From: Pseudomonas batumici
GTDB lineage: Bacteria; Pseudomonadota; Gammaproteobacteria; Pseudomonadales; Pseudomonadaceae
DNA: 64,000 bases
Direction of reading: 5' to 3'
Assembly (NCBI RefSeq): GCF_000820515.1
Contig: NZ_JXDG01000014.1
Location: 1 to 64,000, forward strand
Made by a program: the position numbers and the translations under genes. Position 1 is the first letter of the stretch, and every line of letters starts with the position of its first letter. The notes under the pieces are model-generated. The model saw only the letters and a list, made by a program, of their open reading frames with translations. It made no database searches and was not told the DNA's origin. This document shows, piece after piece, positions 18,838-29,305 of this stretch.

Positions 18838-19533
18838 CTAGCGGGCGGGGATCACTTCCAGCACACGTATCGTCCCGGCGGCGGGGTAATGCCAACGCAC
18901 ATCCAGGTCCCAGAACTGGGCGCCGTATTCCCGTTCGGGCGTGGGCGTCTGGTAGGCCGGGCGCGGGTCCTGGGCCAGGCATTGCTCGATCAGCTCGACC
19001 AGGGGCTCGCCAAGGCGCTGCGCATGGCCATGGGCCTGTTGCCGCGCATTGTCCGACCACAGCACGGGAATCAGCACCGGCGCAGCACTGGCGATGGCAT
19101 TGGTGGCGCCCGGGACGTTGTCGGCGTAGGGCACGTACGGCTTGATATCGAGAATCGGCGTGCCGTCCAGCAGGTCGATGCCGGAGATCCACAAACGCTG
19201 GGCTTCGACCTTGTCCAGCTTGACCACCGACTGGCCGATACCGTTCGGCCGGTGGGTCGCCCGGGTGGCAAAGACACCCATGGACTGGTTGCCCCCCAGG
19301 CGCGGTGGGCGCACCTTCAGCCGTGGCTTGTCCTCCAGGGCCTGGTGGAACAGGAACAGCAGCCAGACATGGCTGACCTGCTCCAGCCCCTGCACCGCGT
19401 CGCCCTGGTCGAAAGGCGCGACCAGTTCCAGCACGCCGCGCGCAGCCGGCGCCAGCTGTGGCTGGCGCGGAATGGCGAATTTCTCCTTGAAGCAGGAGCG
19501 CACGAAGCCGATGGGAGACACGCTGTAGGTCAT
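18838..19533 (-). CDS. trmO: tRNA (N6-threonylcarbamoyladenosine37-N6)-methyltransferase
   Basis: SAM-dependent enzyme that methylates t6A37 to m6t6A37 in some threonine tRNAs. The 231-residue protein carries the TsaA/YaeB beta-barrel motifs VSPIGFVRSCFKEKFAIPRQPQL, HVWLLFLFH, ATRATHRPNGIGQSVVKLD and DIKPYVPYAD. It starts 8 bases after the stop of the upstream flavoprotein gene, so both are probably one transcript. Confidence 0.92.
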   Translation of the reverse strand: MTYSVSPIGFVRSCFKEKFAIPRQPQLAPAARGVLELVAPFDQGDAVQGLEQVSHVWLLFLFHQALEDKPRLKVRPPRLGGNQSMGVFATRATHRPNGIGQSVVKLDKVEAQRLWISGIDLLDGTPILDIKPYVPYADNVPGATNAIASAAPVLIPVLWSDNARQQAHGHAQRLGEPLVELIEQCLAQDPRPAYQTPTPEREYGAQFWDLDVRWHYPAAGTIRVLEVIPAR

Positions 19534-19541
19534 GGTCGGGC

Positions 19542-21155
19542 TCAGGCTTCGATCCCCAGCATGTCCCGGGCCACGGCTTCGGCGATGCGGATACCGTCGA
19601 CACCCGCCGACAGGATCCCACCGGCATAACCGGCGCCTTCGCCCGCGGGGAACAGGCCCTTGACGTTCAGGCTCTGCATCGACTTGTTGCGGGTGATACG
19701 CAGAGGCGAGGAGGTGCGGGTTTCAATCCCGGTCAGCACCGCGTCATGCAGGGAATAACCCTTGATCTGCCGTTCGAACGCCGGCAAGGCTTCGCGAATG
19801 GCCTCGATGGCGAAGTCCGGCAGGGCCAGCGCCAGGTCGCCCAGGGCCACCCCCGGCTTATAGGACGGTTCCACGCTGCCCAGGGCGGTGGAAGGCTTGC
19901 CGGCGATAAAGTCGCCGACCAACTGCGCCGGGGCTTCATAGTTGCTGCCGCCGAGAACGAAGGCGTGGGATTCCAGGCGCTCCTGCAACTCGATACCGGC
20001 CAGCGGGCCGCCCGGATAGTCCACTTCCGGGGTGATGCCGACGACGATGCCGGAGTTGGCGTTGCGCTCGTTGCGCGAGTACTGGCTCATGCCGTTGGTG
20101 ACCACCCGGTTCGGCTCGGAAGTCGCCGCCACCACGGTGCCGCCCGGGCACATGCAGAAGCTGTAGACCGAACGCCCGTTCTTGGCGTGGTGCACCAGCT
20201 TGTAGTCGGCCGCGCCGAGTTTCGGGTGCCCGGCGTATTTGCCCAGGCGCGCGCGGTCGATCAGCGATTGCGGGTGTTCGATACGGAAGCCCACCGAGAA
20301 CGGCTTGGCTTCCATGTACACGCCACGACCGTGGAGCATGCGGAAGGTATCGCGGGCGCTGTGGCCCAGGGCCATGATCACGTGCCGGGCGTTGATCTGT
20401 TCGCCGCTGTCGAGCACGACGCCGGTCAGTTGGCCGTCGTCGATCAGCACATCGGTGACCCGCTGCTGGAAGCGCACTTCGCCGCCCAGGGCTTCGATCT
20501 GCTGGCGCATGTTCTCCACCACGCCGGTGAGGCGGAAGGTGCCGATATGCGGTTTGCTGACGTAGAGGATTTCTTCCGGCGCGCCGGCCTTGACGAACTC
20601 GTGCAGCACCTTGCGCCCGTGGTGGTTCGGGTCCTTGATCTGGCTGTAGAGCTTGCCGTCGGAGAAGGTCCCGGCGCCGCCTTCGCCGAACTGCACGTTG
20701 GACTCGGGGTTGAGCACGCTCTTGCGCCACAGGCCCCAGGTGTCCTTGGTGCGCTGGCGCACTTCCTTGCCGCGTTCGAGGATGATCGGCCTGAAGCCCA
20801 TCTGCGCCAGCAGCAGCCCGGCGAAGATCCCGCAGGGACCGAAGCCGACGACCACGGGACGCTCCGGCAGATCGGCCGGGGCCTGGCCGACCACCTTGTA
20901 GCTGACATCCGGGGCCGGGTTGACGTTGCGGTCGTCGGCGAATTTTTTCAGCAGGGCTTCTTCGTTACGGGTCGACAGGTCGATGGTGTAGATGAAGCAG
21001 AGCTCGGAGGATTTCTTGCGGGCGTCGTAGCTGCGCTTGAACAAGGTGAAATCGAGCAGGTCATCGCTGGCGATACCCAGGCGCTGGAGGATGGCCGGGC
21101 GCAGGTCTTCGTCGGGATGGTCGATCGGCAGCTTGAGTTCGGTGATTCGTAACAT
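19542..21155 (-). CDS. FAD-dependent oxidoreductase of unknown substrate
   Basis: 537-residue flavoprotein of the uncharacterised NAD(FAD)-utilising dehydrogenase family. A small N-terminal domain (residues 1-90) precedes the FAD-binding Rossmann motif VVVGFGPCGIFAGLLLAQMGFRPIILERG. It also shows GEGGAGTFSDGKLYSQ, HVIMALGHSARDTF and the C-terminal FPAGEGAGYAGGILSAGVDGIRIAEAV that closes over FAD. The start at 21155 (MLRITELKLPIDHP) is preferred over the ATG at 21179. Its conserved place ahead of trmO gives no firm hint of substrate. Confidence 0.85.
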   Translation of the reverse strand: MLRITELKLPIDHPDEDLRPAILQRLGIASDDLLDFTLFKRSYDARKKSSELCFIYTIDLSTRNEEALLKKFADDRNVNPAPDVSYKVVGQAPADLPERPVVVGFGPCGIFAGLLLAQMGFRPIILERGKEVRQRTKDTWGLWRKSVLNPESNVQFGEGGAGTFSDGKLYSQIKDPNHHGRKVLHEFVKAGAPEEILYVSKPHIGTFRLTGVVENMRQQIEALGGEVRFQQRVTDVLIDDGQLTGVVLDSGEQINARHVIMALGHSARDTFRMLHGRGVYMEAKPFSVGFRIEHPQSLIDRARLGKYAGHPKLGAADYKLVHHAKNGRSVYSFCMCPGGTVVAATSEPNRVVTNGMSQYSRNERNANSGIVVGITPEVDYPGGPLAGIELQERLESHAFVLGGSNYEAPAQLVGDFIAGKPSTALGSVEPSYKPGVALGDLALALPDFAIEAIREALPAFERQIKGYSLHDAVLTGIETRTSSPLRITRNKSMQSLNVKGLFPAGEGAGYAGGILSAGVDGIRIAEAVARDMLGIEA

Positions 21156-21263
21156 GACAGGGTCCAGTGTGCGGGCCACGCGGGCGCGCCGGCTTTACAT
21201 CAAACCGGTGATTATAAGCCCCAACGGCCAGATTCCGTGAGGCTAAAACGGCTGCTCGTCGAA

Positions 21264-21938
21264 TCAGTCGTTACGGGCACCGCCGAAATAGCCGCAACCG
21301 CGCTGGACCTGGCCGTTGACCCGCAGTTCGGCGCTCAGGTGGCGCACGCTGCCGGTGCTGCTGTCGACGCAGGGCTGCGGCGCGACCCACAGCTCGATAC
21401 GCTGGGCGTTGGCTTCGGTGCTCAGGCTGAAGCGCCCGTCACCCAGTTGTTCTTCCAGGTAGGGCAGGACCAGGGCCGGCTGGTTTTCGCGTTCGAGGAC
21501 CATGCCGTTGCCGCTGGCCTTCAGGCTCCAGTCCGGGCCGTGGCCGCTGGCGACCACCGTCTGGCGTTTGAAGTCGGGATCGTCGCAACTGCCGGTGCCA
21601 CGTTCCAGGCGATAGTACTGTTGCAGGTCCACCTGGCCGTCGCTGCCGTCGACCGTGCTGGAGGAAAACCGTCCGCGCAGGTCGGCGAACAGCTTGCCCG
21701 AGGGGCCGGACAGGCTCGCGGCCTGCTGCAGGACGCTGGTGTTGCCGCTGTCGCTGACGACAAAGTGCCGCTGTTCCTGGCAGGGCTGGAACATCATCTT
21801 GCCGTTGACGCTGGCGAGTTCGCCTTGCATCCGGCTCAGGCCCGCCGTGGGGTGCGAGGTGGCTGGCGCCAGCCACTGGCAACCGGCGGCGAACAGCGGC
21901 AGGGCGAAAATCATCAAGGAACGGGCGGCACGCATCAT
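21264..21938 (-). CDS. COG3650-like lipoprotein
   Basis: Roughly 224-residue predicted lipoprotein: signal peptide MRAARSLMIFALPLF followed by lipobox AAGC. The mature part has several cysteines (QPCQEQRHF, GSCDDPDF, PQPCVDSS, RGCGYFGG) and beta-rich segments. The family is unknown in function. Tandem ATGs at 21938 and 21935 are both served by the GGAG site upstream. Confidence 0.75.
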   Translation of the reverse strand: MMRAARSLMIFALPLFAAGCQWLAPATSHPTAGLSRMQGELASVNGKMMFQPCQEQRHFVVSDSGNTSVLQQAASLSGPSGKLFADLRGRFSSSTVDGSDGQVDLQQYYRLERGTGSCDDPDFKRQTVVASGHGPDWSLKASGNGMVLERENQPALVLPYLEEQLGDGRFSLSTEANAQRIELWVAPQPCVDSSTGSVRHLSAELRVNGQVQRGCGYFGGARND

Positions 21939-22013
21939 GGGGTCTCCTGGCAAGTGCCGCCACGTTACTCAGGCCGGGAGGGCTGCACAAGCCTCGATGC
22001 GGACACGATCCCT

Positions 22014-22086
22014 TGTAGGAGCCGGCTTGCTGGCGATGAGGCCGGTGAATCTTGCGGACGTCATCGCCAGCAAGCCGGCTCCTACA
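22014..22086. repeat. REP palindrome
   Basis: Arms TGTAGGAGCCGGCTTGCTGG and its near-exact complement CCAGCAAGCCGGCTCCTACA, separated by about 30 bases, in the gap between two minus-strand genes. Confidence 0.9.
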
Positions 22087-22119
22087 GGTTTTGTAGCGTT
22101 TTCAAGTGTCTCTTTTGGA

Positions 22120-22719
22120 TCAACCGACCTGATAGGTCTGGCCGGTCTGCCGGCCTTCCACGCTCTTGGCGTAGGCCAAGGCCACATCCGCCGCCGGCAC
22201 GGGTTTGAAGCCCCGGAAATAAGGCGCATAGCTGCCCATGGCTTCCACCAGCACGTTCGGACTGACGGAGTTCACCCGCAGGCCGTGTGGCAGTTCGATC
22301 GCGGCGGCCTTGACGAAGCTGTCGATGGCACCGTTGACCAGGCTGGCCGATGCCCCGGCCAGGATCGGATCGCGGTTCAGGATGCCGCTGGTCAGGGTGA
22401 ACGAAGCGCCGTCATTGGCGTACTCGCGACCGATCAGCACCAGGTTGACCTGGCCCATCAACTTGTCCTGCAGGCCCAGGGCGAAATCCTTCTCGCTCAT
22501 GTCCGCCAGGGGCGCGAAGGTCACATTGCCCGCCGCGCAGACCAGCGCATCGAACTTGCCGGTCTGCTCGAACAGCTTGCGAATCGACGCGCTGTCACTG
22601 ATGTCCACGTGCAGGTCACCGCTGCTGCGGCCAATCTTGATGACTTCGTGACGCGGGCCCAGTTCCTTTGCCACAGCCGAGCCGATGGTGCCGTGGGCGC
22701 CAATCAATAGGATTTTCAT
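22120..22719 (-). CDS. Short-chain dehydrogenase
   Basis: 199-residue SDR with cofactor motif LLIGAHGTIGSAVAKEL, RSSGDLHVDISD and CAAGNVTFAPL. The usual YxxxK pair is replaced by a region around SASLVNGAIDSFVKAAAIEL; this short subgroup lacks the tyrosine, so catalysis by the classical mechanism is doubtful. It is divergent from a LysR gene, which probably controls it. Confidence 0.83.
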   Translation of the reverse strand: MKILLIGAHGTIGSAVAKELGPRHEVIKIGRSSGDLHVDISDSASIRKLFEQTGKFDALVCAAGNVTFAPLADMSEKDFALGLQDKLMGQVNLVLIGREYANDGASFTLTSGILNRDPILAGASASLVNGAIDSFVKAAAIELPHGLRVNSVSPNVLVEAMGSYAPYFRGFKPVPAADVALAYAKSVEGRQTGQTYQVG

Positions 22720-22823
22720 CGTGCGCTTCCTCCAGTGGGTGATCGAGCTTTCAGTCTAGAGTGGATTTTTCAACTGATAAGCGCACTAATAGGCAACCTT
22801 TGGTTTTCTTTTGGAAACAATCC

Positions 22824-23732
22824 ATGAGTGAGATGGATGATCTGGCAGCCTTTGCCGTGCTGGTCGAGGCGGGCAGTTTTACCCTGGCTGCCCAGCAACT
22901 GGGCTGCAGCAAGGGGCAGTTGTCCAAGCGCATCAGCCAGTTGGAGGCGCAGTTTTCGGTGGTGTTGCTGCACCGCACGACACGGCGGCTGAGCCTCACC
23001 GCCGCCGGTGCGGCCTTGTTGCCCCAGGCCCAGGCACTGGTGGTGCAAGTGGAACGGGCGCATCAGGCCCTGGCCCGGCTCAAGGACGATATTGCCGGAC
23101 CGGTGCGCATGACGGTGCCGGTGTCCCTGGGCGAAACCTTTTTCGATGGCCTGTTGCTGGAGTTTTCTCGGGATTATCCAGATGTGCAGATCGAACTGGA
23201 CCTGAGCAATGGTTTCCGCGATCTGGCGCGCGAAGGCTTCGATCTGGCGATTCGCACCGAGGTCGGCAGCGACGAACGCCTGGTGGCTCGGCCATTGCTG
23301 GTGATGAACGAATTGACCTGCGCCAGTCCGGCCTATCTGGAGCGTCACGGCGAACCGCAGACGCCCCAGGAGCTGGCCAATCACCGCTGTCTGCTCAACA
23401 GCCACTACAGCGGTCGCGAGGAGTGGCAATACCACCGCCAGCACGAGTTGCTGCGGGTGCGGGTCGGCGGCCCCTTTGCCAGCAATCACTACAGCCTGCT
23501 GAAGAAAGCCGCGCTGGTGGGGGCCGGAATCGCCCGCCTGCCGTCCTACGTATTACCCGCGGAACTGGCCGATGGGCGCCTGCGCTGGCTGTTGCGGGAC
23601 TACCAAACCCGCGATATGCCGTTGTACCTGGTGCACCCTTACCAGGGCGGCCTGCCCCGGCGTACGCAGGTATTGGCGGACTATCTGATCGGTTGGTTCA
23701 AACGCAGCAGCGAGGCGTTGGATCGGTTGTAG
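22824..23732 (+). CDS. LysR-family transcriptional regulator
   Basis: 302-residue LysR protein: helix-turn-helix FAVLVEAGSFTLAAQQLGCSKGQLSKRISQLE and a C-terminal effector domain (GPVRMTVPVSLGETFFDGLLLEF). It belongs to the large AaeR/CrgA-like group that often governs a divergent oxidoreductase gene, here the SDR at 22120-22719. The ATG at 22824 is chosen from family alignment; MDD at 22833 is also possible. Confidence 0.87.
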   Translation: MSEMDDLAAFAVLVEAGSFTLAAQQLGCSKGQLSKRISQLEAQFSVVLLHRTTRRLSLTAAGAALLPQAQALVVQVERAHQALARLKDDIAGPVRMTVPVSLGETFFDGLLLEFSRDYPDVQIELDLSNGFRDLAREGFDLAIRTEVGSDERLVARPLLVMNELTCASPAYLERHGEPQTPQELANHRCLLNSHYSGREEWQYHRQHELLRVRVGGPFASNHYSLLKKAALVGAGIARLPSYVLPAELADGRLRWLLRDYQTRDMPLYLVHPYQGGLPRRTQVLADYLIGWFKRSSEALDRL

Positions 23733-23760
23733 GCGCCAATCTTGAACGCACCGCAAACCT

Positions 23761-23858
23761 GTGGGAGCCGGCTTGCTGGCGATAGCGCCCAAATAGTCGC
23801 TGCAAGACTTAAGGGCCCCATCGCCGGCAATCGAGCGTCGACCGGCCGTTCCTACAGG
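23761..23858. repeat. Composite REP palindrome
   Basis: The left arm GTGGGAGCCGGCTTGCTGGC is of the common class. The right side starts as CATCGCCGGCAA but continues TCGAGCGTCGACCGGCCGTT before CCTACAGGG, which resembles the second REP class (GTAGGAGC-GGCCGGTCGAC) also seen as a half-site at 43835. The arms therefore do not pair fully. Confidence 0.65.
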
Positions 23859-23897
23859 GTCCGCGGTGGTCTTGATTGACGAGGAGGGCGCAACCGA

Positions 23898-24401
23898 TCA
23901 GCGATAACGCTTGGCGATCAATTGGTCGATGGAGAACACGCCCGGTCCCTTGGCCATCAGCAGCAACAGGATCGCCATCCAGGTGCCGTGGGTCGGGTAG
24001 GCGTCCGGGTAGACGAACAGCTGGATGGTCAGGGTCATGCCGAACAGCGCCAGGGCCGAGAAGCGCGTGGCGAGCCCGAGCAGGATCAGCACCGGGAAAA
24101 AGTGTTCGGCGAACGCGGAAACGTGCGCCGCGATTTCCGGCGACAGCAGCGGCACCTTGTACTCGCTGGCGAACAACGGGATGGTGGAGTCCGCCAGGCG
24201 CGGCAGACCGATATCGAAGGTGCCGGAGATCAGGTCCACGGCAAAGCCTTCGACCTTGGTCTGGCCGGATCTCCAGAACACCGCGGCGATGGAGAAGCGT
24301 GCGACAAAGGCGATCAGGCTGTAGGGAATCGCTTCGAAGAGTCCAATAAAACGTCCGATCAGGCGGGCGAGGGGACTCCGGGGTTCGCTGTGAATGTTCA
24401 T
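23898..24401 (-). CDS. DoxX-family membrane protein (BufD-like)
   Basis: 167-residue inner-membrane protein with four hydrophobic helices (IAFVARFSIAAVFWRSGQTKVEG; HFFPVLILLGLATRFSALALFGMTLTIQLFV). DoxX proteins are the usual last gene of DUF2282-DUF692-DUF2063 operons (HvfD/BufD). The start ATG overlaps the bufC stop (ATGA), proving translational coupling. Its role in the pathway is not established; electron transfer or membrane redox work is a guess. Confidence 0.85.
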   Translation of the reverse strand: MNIHSEPRSPLARLIGRFIGLFEAIPYSLIAFVARFSIAAVFWRSGQTKVEGFAVDLISGTFDIGLPRLADSTIPLFASEYKVPLLSPEIAAHVSAFAEHFFPVLILLGLATRFSALALFGMTLTIQLFVYPDAYPTHGTWMAILLLLMAKGPGVFSIDQLIAKRYR

Positions 24402-25174
24402 GGGCGGGTCGCCTCCTGGGGGTGTAGTTGGATGATGGCGCCATGGCGAATCAGCAAGGCCAGCGCCCGGCTGGGGTCGAAATCCGGGTTGGCGTCGTGG
24501 GCATGTGCCAGGGCAAGCCCGAGCGGACAGTCGCTTTGCAAACGGTGGATAAACGTCAGGGTGCCGATGTCGAGCCGGAACAGTTCCACCTGCCAGTCAT
24601 GGCGCAATACCAAGGCGTACTCGGCCTGTAGCGGATTCACCTGTTCCAGGTCGCCGCCGTCCTGATGACCTTCCCATAGCGAGATAACCGCATAGGCTGA
24701 ATTCAATGTCGCAAGGCTGGGGTGCAGGCGCACCTGCAGGTCATTGAGCGCCTGTGGGTCGGCAAGGTGAACGGCGATCTGTTCCGGGCTCAAGGGCTGG
24801 GCGTCGGCGGCGTGGTAGGCGCGCACGCGCAGTCGCTCCAGGCGGGCGACATCGGCCAGGTAAGGCAGGCCGGCGGCCGGTTCAAAGCCCTGGACAAAAT
24901 CACCGAAGTCTTGGCCGTAGTGGTTGAGGACCGGGCTGGTCGGCGGGAAGTGCCGCAGATAGACCGCCGCCATGGCGCGGAAGAACTCGTCGCCCACCAG
25001 TTGCCTGACCACCGGGTAGCTGTCCGCCAGGGCGTTGATCAGCGAGCTCTGGACATTGTTGCGGTACACCGCGAAACGGCTGGCCGGGTCGGCACCGTTG
25101 GCGCTGCACAAGCCGGGCGGGCAGGACAGTGAGGTGTCGAGCAAGGCGGCGCTGAAGCTGGCTTGATCGCTCAT
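24398..25174 (-). CDS. BufC-type partner protein (DUF2063)
   Basis: 258-residue protein with the N-terminal HvfC/BufC domain ([47 protein letters not shown]), which in related systems binds the precursor leader and partners the MNIO enzyme. The C-terminal half ([11 protein letters not shown]...[10 protein letters not shown]) is family-typical. It overlaps the stop of bufB by 4 bases and is overlapped by the DoxX gene. Assignment rests on domain and context. Confidence 0.86.
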   Translation of the reverse strand: MSDQASFSAALLDTSLSCPPGLCSANGADPASRFAVYRNNVQSSLINALADSYPVVRQLVGDEFFRAMAAVYLRHFPPTSPVLNHYGQDFGDFVQGFEPAAGLPYLADVARLERLRVRAYHAADAQPLSPEQIAVHLADPQALNDLQVRLHPSLATLNSAYAVISLWEGHQDGGDLEQVNPLQAEYALVLRHDWQVELFRLDIGTLTFIHRLQSDCPLGLALAHAHDANPDFDPSRALALLIRHGAIIQLHPQEATRP

Positions 25175-26061
25175 GGTCGCTCTCCGGCCTGCAGCAGCAA
25201 CTGCTGGGCCTGCTCGGCTTCGGCCAGCAGGACGGCGAAGGCGGGTATTTGATTGTCGCGTTCGATCAGGGTGGCAACCGGGCCGATTTTTGCCAGGACC
25301 TGGCGATACAACGCCCAGACTGCCTGATCGACCGGCGCGCCGTGATCGTCGATCAGCAGGCGGTCACCGAGGTTGTCGGCATCTTCGGCAAAGCCGGCCA
25401 GATGGATCTCTCCCACGGCGTGCAGCGGCAGCGCCTCGATGTAGGCCAGCGCATCGCGCCGGTGATTGATGCAGGAGACATGGACGTTGTTCACGTCCAG
25501 CAGCAGTCCGCAACCGGTGCGGCGGATGATTTCGCCGATGAAGTCCGCTTCGTCCAGGGTGGAACGCTGGAACTGCAGGTAGGTCGCTGGGTTCTCCAGC
25601 AGCATCGGGCGTTTCAAGGTGCTTTGTACTTGATCGACATGTTCGCAGACCCGCTGCAGCGTGGCGTTGTCGTAGGCCAGGGGCAGCAAGTCGTTGAGAA
25701 ACACCGGGCCGTGGCTGGACCAGGCCAGGTGTTCGGAAAAGGCTTGGGGCTGATAGCGCTCGATCAGTGTCGCGAGGCGCTTGAGGTGTTCGTGGTCCAG
25801 GGGGCCTTCGGCGCCGATGGACAGGCCGACCCCGTGCAGCGACAGCGGGTACTGTTCGCGGATCAGGCCCAGGTAATGATGAAACGGCCCGCCGGCCACC
25901 ATGTAGTTTTCGGCGTGGACCTCGAAGAAACCGAGGTCCGGACGCGTCTCAAGGATGACCTGAAAGTGTTCGGTCTTGAGCCCCAGCCCCGCGCGGGGCG
26001 GGAGCCCGGGTCCGAGGGCCTGAGCGCGGTGAAGGGCAGCGGGTTGCGGTGACATGGGCAT
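25171..26061 (-). CDS. BufB-type MNIO RiPP maturase (DUF692)
   Basis: Multinuclear non-heme iron oxygenase expected to modify cysteines of the precursor encoded just upstream. The 296-residue TIM barrel keeps the metal ligands in [55 protein letters not shown] and IERDNQIP. Start 26061 or 26055 is possible. Its order bufA-bufB-bufC-doxX matches the bufferin (Caulobacter) and Hvf (Haemophilus) operons, in which this enzyme installs copper-binding heterocycles. Confidence 0.9.
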   Translation of the reverse strand: MPMSPQPAALHRAQALGPGLPPRAGLGLKTEHFQVILETRPDLGFFEVHAENYMVAGGPFHHYLGLIREQYPLSLHGVGLSIGAEGPLDHEHLKRLATLIERYQPQAFSEHLAWSSHGPVFLNDLLPLAYDNATLQRVCEHVDQVQSTLKRPMLLENPATYLQFQRSTLDEADFIGEIIRRTGCGLLLDVNNVHVSCINHRRDALAYIEALPLHAVGEIHLAGFAEDADNLGDRLLIDDHGAPVDQAVWALYRQVLAKIGPVATLIERDNQIPAFAVLLAEAEQAQQLLLQAGERP

Positions 26062-26099
26062 CTTCGGCGCTCAGGCTGGCAGGGGAGGGACGCTTTTGA

Positions 26100-26408
26100 T
26101 CAGGCCTTGGGGGTGAAGGCTTCCAGTTGGCCTTTACCGGTGGGCGAGGTCTTGCTTTCAAGCGTCGTGCAAGTGCCTTTTGGCACGGATTTCCAGGAGT
26201 TGGCCTGGAAGTCCTTGGTCGAAGTACCGGCGCACGTGGTGCCGGCACCGGCGGCGCAGTCGTTCTTGCCTTTCATGGCGACGCCGAAGCATTTCTCCAC
26301 GTCGCCGGCGGCGTGGGCGGTTGTCGGCAGTGCCGCCATGCTCAGGGCGGAGCCGAGGGCCAGGGCCAGGGTGGCGGCGGACAGGGTACGGGTAGTGGTG
26401 GTGCTCAT
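26100..26408 (-). CDS. BufA1-type bufferin precursor peptide (DUF2282)
   Basis: 102-residue RiPP precursor. It has a Sec signal peptide ([28 protein letters not shown], cut near residue 33) and a mature part with four cysteines at 40, 51, 59 and 80 in [25 protein letters not shown] and VPKGTC, the DUF2282 pattern. The ATG at 26408 follows CTGGAGATCGACC; the open frame upstream to 26516 is not coding-like. In studied relatives the modified cysteines chelate copper in the periplasm. No copper regulator is seen beside it; a TGTAACG motif (26499-26505, minus) could be an ECF-type -35 element. Confidence 0.9.
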   Translation of the reverse strand: MSTTTTRTLSAATLALALGSALSMAALPTTAHAAGDVEKCFGVAMKGKNDCAAGAGTTCAGTSTKDFQANSWKSVPKGTCTTLESKTSPTGKGQLEAFTPKA

Positions 26409-26542
26409 GGTCGATCTCCAGTGTTGTTCAGGTAAAGAAGTTGTCAGGGGTGGGTTGCATTGCGTTCCTGCCTTACTTGAGTGGCATCGACAGGATTCGT
26501 TACAGCCTGGAAGCAAAAGATTAAGGGTTTTTTAAAAAGAAA

Positions 26543-26564
26543 AAGCCCCGACAGGTCGGGGCTT
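26543..26564 (-). terminator. Terminator after livF
   Basis: Stem AAGCCCCGAC / GTCGGGGCTT with a two-base loop. On the minus strand it is followed by a T-rich run (complement of 26527-26542), 22 bases past the livF stop. Confidence 0.88.
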
Positions 26565-26585
26565 CTCTTTGGGCCGCTGGAGGGA

Positions 26586-27287
26586 TTAACCGCCCAGGTA
26601 CGCCTCACGCACTTTCGGGTCGGTCAGCAGGTCGTTGCCGCTGCCTTCCATTACCACCCGGCCGTTTTCCAGCACGTAGGCACGGTCGGCGATTTTCAGC
26701 GCCTGGTTGGCGTTCTGCTCCACCAGGAACACCGTCACCCCGTCCTTGCGCAGCTGTTCGATGATATCGAAGATCTGCTGGATGATGATCGGTGCCAGGC
26801 CCAGGGACGGTTCGTCCAGCAACAGCAGCTTCGGCTTGCTCATCAGCGCCCGGCCGATGGCGAGCATCTGCTGTTCACCGCCGGACATGGTGCCGCCGCG
26901 CTGGGTGAAGCGTTCCTTGAGGCGTGGGAACAGGCCCAGGACCTTGTCCATCTGCTCCTGGTAATCGCCCTTGTCGGTGAAGAAGCCGCCCATGGAGAGG
27001 TTCTCTTCTACGGTCAGGCGAGAGAACACCCGACGGCCTTCCGGCACCACCGCGATGCTTTTGCGCATGATCTGCGAAGATTCCTGCCCCACCAGCTCTT
27101 CGCCCATGTAGCGGATGCTGCCGCTGTGGGCCCGCGGAGAACCGCACAGGGTCATCAACAGGGTCGATTTACCCGCGCCGTTGGCGCCGATCAGGGTGAC
27201 GATTTCACCCTGGCGAACCTCCACGTTGACGCTGTGCAGGGCCTGGATCTTGCCGTAGAAGGTGGAAACGTTTTCGAATTGCAGCAT
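26586..27287 (-). CDS. livF: Branched-chain amino acid ABC transporter, ATPase LivF/BraG
   Basis: 233-residue ATPase with Walker A GANGAGKSTLL, signature MSGGEQQMLAIGRALM and Walker B LLLLDEPSLGLAP. It is the last gene of livKHMGF and follows livG with no gap. Powers uptake of leucine, isoleucine and valine through LivHM. Confidence 0.96.
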   Translation of the reverse strand: MLQFENVSTFYGKIQALHSVNVEVRQGEIVTLIGANGAGKSTLLMTLCGSPRAHSGSIRYMGEELVGQESSQIMRKSIAVVPEGRRVFSRLTVEENLSMGGFFTDKGDYQEQMDKVLGLFPRLKERFTQRGGTMSGGEQQMLAIGRALMSKPKLLLLDEPSLGLAPIIIQQIFDIIEQLRKDGVTVFLVEQNANQALKIADRAYVLENGRVVMEGSGNDLLTDPKVREAYLGG

Positions 27288-28051
27288 TTACGCTTCCCCC
27301 AGGTAGGCTTTGATCACTTCGGGATTGTCGCGGATCTGTTGTGGCGTGCCGTTGGCCAACGGGGTGCCCTGGTTGATCACGACGATATGGTCGGAAATGC
27401 TCATGACCAGTTTCATGTCGTGCTCGATCAGCAGCACGGTGACGTTGTGTTCCTCGCGCAGCACACTGATCAACGCCTTGAGGTCGTCGGTTTCCCGAGG
27501 GTTCAGACCGGCCGCCGGTTCGTCGAGCATGAGGATCCGCGGGCGGGTCATCATGCAGCGGGCGATTTCCAGGCGACGTTGCTGACCATAGGCCAGGGTG
27601 CCGGCCGGGCGGTTGGCGAACTCGGTCAGGTGGACCTTGTCCAGCCAGTACTTGGCGTACTCCATGGCCTCGCGTTCGCTCTTGCGGAACGACGGGGTCT
27701 TGAACAGCCCGGACAGGAAGTTGGTGTTCAGGTGACGATGCTGGGCGATCAGCAGGTTTTCCACCGCGGTCATGTCCTTGAACAGACGCACGTTCTGGAA
27801 GGTCCGCACTACACCCTTGCCGGCAATCTCATGGCCGGCAAGGCCCTCGATCGGCTGGCCGTCGAGCAGGATGCTACCGGCGCTCGGCTTGTAGAAGCCG
27901 GTCAGGCAGTTGAACACCGTGGTCTTGCCGGCGCCGTTCGGGCCGATCAGCGCCACCACTTGTTTTTCCTGGACGGTCAGGGCCACGCCATTGACCGCCA
28001 GCAGGCCACCGAAGCGCATGCTCAGGTCGGTTACTTTCAGGATCTCACGGC

Positions 28052-28055
<4 letters not shown>
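27288..28055 (-). CDS. livG: Branched-chain amino acid ABC transporter, ATPase LivG/BraF
   Basis: 255-residue ATPase with Walker [13 protein letters not shown], signature [16 protein letters not shown] and Walker [13 protein letters not shown], plus the LivG-specific C-terminal ending ([17 protein letters not shown]). The stop of livM overlaps its start by 4 bases. Confidence 0.96.
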
Positions 28056-29301
<1,246 letters not shown>

Positions 29302-29305
<4 letters not shown>

